The notes beneath the pieces are model-generated. The model was not told the DNA's origin, ran no database searches, and saw only the letters and a program-made list of their open reading frames with translations. A stretch of DNA of 52,295 nucleotides, taken from positions 1-52,295 of the forward strand of contig CALXKC010000004.1 in the NCBI GenBank assembly GCA_944388775.1. Direction: 5' to 3'. This DNA is from an uncultured Clostridia bacterium (GTDB taxonomy: Bacteria > Bacillota > Clostridia > TANB77 > CAG-508). The position numbers were made by a program, and so were the translations under genes. Each line of letters starts with the position of its first letter. Position 1 is the first letter of the stretch. Positions 52,241 through 52,295 of the stretch are shown here, piece after piece.

Positions 52241-52295
52241 TTATACTTTTTGATTATAATTTGAGATTTTATTTTTTTGAATTTTTGTACTAAAA
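52241..52295 (-). CDS. possible 3' end of a gene cut by the window edge
   Basis: One minus-strand frame is open from the edge to a TAA at 52243-52241 (ending KISNYNQKV), placed correctly before the terminator at 52191-52222. Only 17 codons are visible, so no product can be named. Confidence 0.3.
   Translation of the reverse strand, partial: FSTKIQKNKISNYNQKV

Overview
The window is a very AT-rich (roughly 28-30% GC by eye) chromosomal segment of an endospore-forming, Gram-positive anaerobe of the Clostridia type. Supporting signs are SpoIVA, a gerA-type germination operon, a YtgP/SpoVB-family flippase, a DUF421/DUF4363 pair, a T-box-controlled aspS, GatCAB transamidosome genes, strong AGGAGG ribosome sites and many sigma-A promoters with 17-bp spacers. 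I cannot name a genus.

Layout. 1-2175: start of the S10 ribosomal operon on the minus strand (rpsJ, then rplC cut by the edge) with a structured leader, plus an unknown coiled-coil protein. 2176-8214: TetR regulator and acyl-CoA synthetase, a heptad-repeat protein, and a LonB-like protease. 8215-12814: DUF421/DUF4363, a holin-like membrane protein, a secreted protein of atypical composition, an intact IS481-like element with 26-bp flanking duplications, and an IS66 remnant. 12815-18415: an ABC transporter whose permease lacks any ATG/GTG/TTG start, and a two-gene UDP-sugar module (hexapeptide acyltransferase plus eukaryotic-type UDPGP pyrophosphorylase). 18615-25950: spoIVA, a transglutaminase-like protein, and gerA-type genes A-B-C plus a small membrane protein. 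25979-34632: rnr, secG, a broken Rpn nuclease, an RluA-type pseudouridine synthase, a SAM methyltransferase, a HicB antitoxin with a collapsed hicA, small membrane proteins and uvrC. 35050-45560: T-box/aspS, an IbrA-GNAT-IbrB-like cassette, HU, a flippase gene broken into three frames, Hsp33/PPase, and a WecA/TagO-type transferase fused to a rubredoxin domain. 45600-52295: rpiB, rpsT, a nucleotide-kinase-like P-loop protein, an HD hydrolase, and gatC-(HAD nucleotidase)-gatA-gatB.

Three signals cut across genes. (1) Four single-base frame breaks, one in gerAA and three in the flippase gene, all have the same form: an extra C before GGA, so that the upstream frame meets an in-frame CGG followed by A. 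By eye I find no in-frame CGG in the other long conserved genes, but several short accessory genes do use it. (2) Three or four long hairpins have stems that differ at each locus but a shared 25-nt apical motif (GGT..CC to ATCCACC). (3) A dispersed palindromic family headed by GGGGAC (REP-like) sits at gene ends and in three cases supplies the stop codon of the gene.

How genes fit together: AspRS plus GatCAB, with a T-box whose best specifier candidate is AAC, fit an indirect Asp-tRNA(Asn) to Asn-tRNA(Asn) route. The UDPGP-type enzyme and the hexapeptide acyltransferase could together replace bifunctional GlmU and feed the WecA/TagO-type lipid-linked sugar step.
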